A stretch of DNA of 64,000 bases from Lotus japonicus (Eukaryota > Streptophyta > Magnoliopsida > Fabales > Fabaceae). The translations under genes were made by a program, and so were the position numbers. Of this stretch, positions 62,557 to 64,000 are shown in pieces (the stretch's first letter is position 1; every line of letters starts with the position of its first letter). A model generated the notes under the pieces. That model did not search any database, was not told where the DNA came from, and worked only from the letters and a program-made list of their open reading frames with translations. Location: the NCBI RefSeq assembly GCF_012489685.1, contig NC_080041.1:98195205-98259204 (forward strand). The letters run 5' to 3'.

Positions 62557-64000
62557 ATGGATGAGGAGGAAGAAATCATCGAGGTTAGAGAAGAGTACAT
62601 GGTTTCACCATCATCCAATGAAAACCCAACTCAGAGAATAGCTTATTTTCTCAAACCCTGCAGCCAAAACTGCATTCAAGAGTCACCACATCCACATGAT
62701 TTTCTTCATTCCTTCCTCTCCAACCAGATAAATGCTATCACTGAAGTCAGATACAATGGTTGGCAAAAGCCACAAGAGGAATGGAAAATATGGGTCCAAA
62801 AGATGCAACTCAAGTATGAACATTTGTGGGTAAAAGCTGGCATAAACCATGCAATCCAAGCTTCTACGTATGAGTTCAACAGGAAGCATGAGTTGATTCT
62901 TGCCCTTGCTCAGCGATGGTGTTCCAAGACCAATACCTTCATCTTCCCTTGGGGAGAAGCAACCGTCACGTTGGAAGATTTGAAGGTTTGCTGGGGTTAT
63001 TCTGTTATGGGAGTTCCTGTTTCTAGCCCTCTCGAGACGAGTGAGCAGAAGGAAGTAGAAGCAGAACAAATTGAGGCAAGAAGAATGTTTAATAGCACAA
63101 AATCAAAAAAAGTGACTCATAGGCCATGGGTGATGCATTTTATGAAGAATGAAAGCAGAGTGGAACACGAGGCCTTCTTGATTTATTGGTTGTCAAGGTT
63201 TGTGTTTCCAAAGGTACATGAAACTATTTTGAAGAGTGTTTTTCCGATTGCGATACATCTTGCTCGAGGGACCCGAGTAGCTCTTGCACCGGCTGTTTTA
63301 GCAAGCATTTATAGGGACTTGAGTTTGTTGAACAACACCATCAACAACATTGGCACAACCATCACTTTGTGGGCACCTTTTCAGGTTGTGCAAATATGGG
63401 CTATGGAGAGGTTTCCAGCACTGCAGCGGTATCCACAAGCAGTTGAAGAACAAGTGCTATGGCGGTGGGCTAAGTGGGATGGAGTAAAAATGGTAAAAGA
63501 TAAAAACTTGAAATCTGTATTGGATTCTGCTGGAGATTGTAACAGATTTTTATGGCGACCATACAACAATTCACCATCTCTAAAGCTTTATAATGAGAAG
63601 GAAATGTGGGAATGTGATAATCCTAATTTGGATTATGAATTGGAGTCATTTGGTCGTTGCTTGAGGGCGTGTAAATTGGTCGGTATGGGGTGTGTAGAGC
63701 AGTACTTGCCACATCGTGTTGCTTTACAATTTGGATTGGACCAGGACATTCCAGGTATGGTTTTAGATTGTAACAATGATCCTTGGATATGTTATAGCCA
63801 GCCTATAATGTATATGAATTTGGAGAGTGCTTTATTTTCCTGCCAGTCTAATGTGACTTCTAGATACTATGATTGGTGGAGGCAATCAAAATCAGGCAAT
63901 GAAGGAGAGATCATGAAGTGTTTTGATCTTTGTCCTATAAGCATAAGCAGTTCAGAACATTTGTCACCAATTTCAAATGGGCAGGTAAAGAGTGAAGGGT
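62557..64000 (+). CDS. Plant mobile domain (MAIN/MAIL-like) protein, 3' end outside window
   Basis: The frame is open from the ATG at 62557 (MDEEEEIIEVREEYMVSP) for 481 codons to the window end. The plant mobile domain (PF10536 type) is readable: ALAQRWCSKTNTFIFPWGEA with VTLEDLKVCWGYSVMG at about residues 123-155, then EHEAFLIYWLSRFVFP and FPIAIHLARGTRVALAPAVL at about 205-250, LWAPFQVVQIWAMERFP at about 270-287 and LWRPYNN near 335. Members are nuclear proteins implicated in meristem maintenance and transposon silencing, and the domain is also carried by some transposons; this copy looks like a host-type gene. CAG|GTAAAG at 63982-63990 could be a splice donor, so coding may end in an intron. 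The upstream region (62290-62556) has no clear TATA element. Confidence 0.9.
   Translation, partial: MDEEEEIIEVREEYMVSPSSNENPTQRIAYFLKPCSQNCIQESPHPHDFLHSFLSNQINAITEVRYNGWQKPQEEWKIWVQKMQLKYEHLWVKAGINHAIQASTYEFNRKHELILALAQRWCSKTNTFIFPWGEATVTLEDLKVCWGYSVMGVPVSSPLETSEQKEVEAEQIEARRMFNSTKSKKVTHRPWVMHFMKNESRVEHEAFLIYWLSRFVFPKVHETILKSVFPIAIHLARGTRVALAPAVLASIYRDLSLLNNTINNIGTTITLWAPFQVVQIWAMERFPALQRYPQAVEEQVLWRWAKWDGVKMVKDKNLKSVLDSAGDCNRFLWRPYNNSPSLKLYNEKEMWECDNPNLDYELESFGRCLRACKLVGMGCVEQYLPHRVALQFGLDQDIPGMVLDCNNDPWICYSQPIMYMNLESALFSCQSNVTSRYYDWWRQSKSGNEGEIMKCFDLCPISISSSEHLSPISNGQVKSEG

Noticed and set aside
62683..63069. Minus-strand open stretch of 128 codons
   Set aside because: It is the complement of the conserved plant mobile domain coding sequence.

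Overview
This is plant nuclear DNA. It is AT-rich, its genes carry canonical GT-AG introns, and it holds plant-specific gene families (chloroplast galactolipid synthase, plant mobile domain protein), Stowaway and other MITEs, Mutator-like and hAT elements, LINE RNase H remnants and a mitochondrial insertion. A dicot, probably a legume, fits the protein and MITE style. That is inference; no database was available.

Layout. 1-24.5 kb is a degenerate cluster of copies of one small multi-exon zinc-knuckle gene, mostly on the minus strand. Parts of five copies lie here (exon 1 near 0.9, 8.6, 13.8, 18.5 and 24.1 kb). Only the copy at 21172-24155 still reads as an intact 125-residue protein. The cluster is littered with insertions: MITEs, Copia LTR remnants, a fragment of mitochondrial cob, and a Mutator-like element (14086-15753) that carries the 5' part of a geranylgeranyl diphosphate synthase gene. 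26.6-53 kb is the gene-bearing core: DGD2 (minus), a bacterial-PH-like membrane protein (plus), a small probable plastid protein (37861), a small probable complex I subunit (41789-45017), a second Mutator-like element with perfect 9-bp target duplications (49003-50576), and a salutaridine/neomenthol reductase-type SDR (50914-52838). 53.4-60.1 kb holds an SDR fragment, an inverted copy of the window's first ~3 kb, and a sixth zinc-knuckle copy in opposite orientation. That copy contains a ~1.2 kb near-palindrome and is split by an 1101-bp hAT element. From 62557 the window ends inside a plant mobile domain (MAIN/MAIL-type) gene.

The most unusual structures are: (1) the zinc-knuckle family, whose exons are nearly all phase 0-0 and appear in different subsets in different copies; (2) the gene-capturing MULE, whose target site survives unoccupied in a paralogous promoter; (3) the inverted duplication bracketing ~50 kb; (4) the long hairpin in the right-hand copy, a plausible small-RNA source against its paralogs. 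Intact genes in the core are unrelated housekeeping or metabolic genes; I see no functional pathway linking them. All exon boundaries are hand-read from splice signals, reading frame and paralog comparison.
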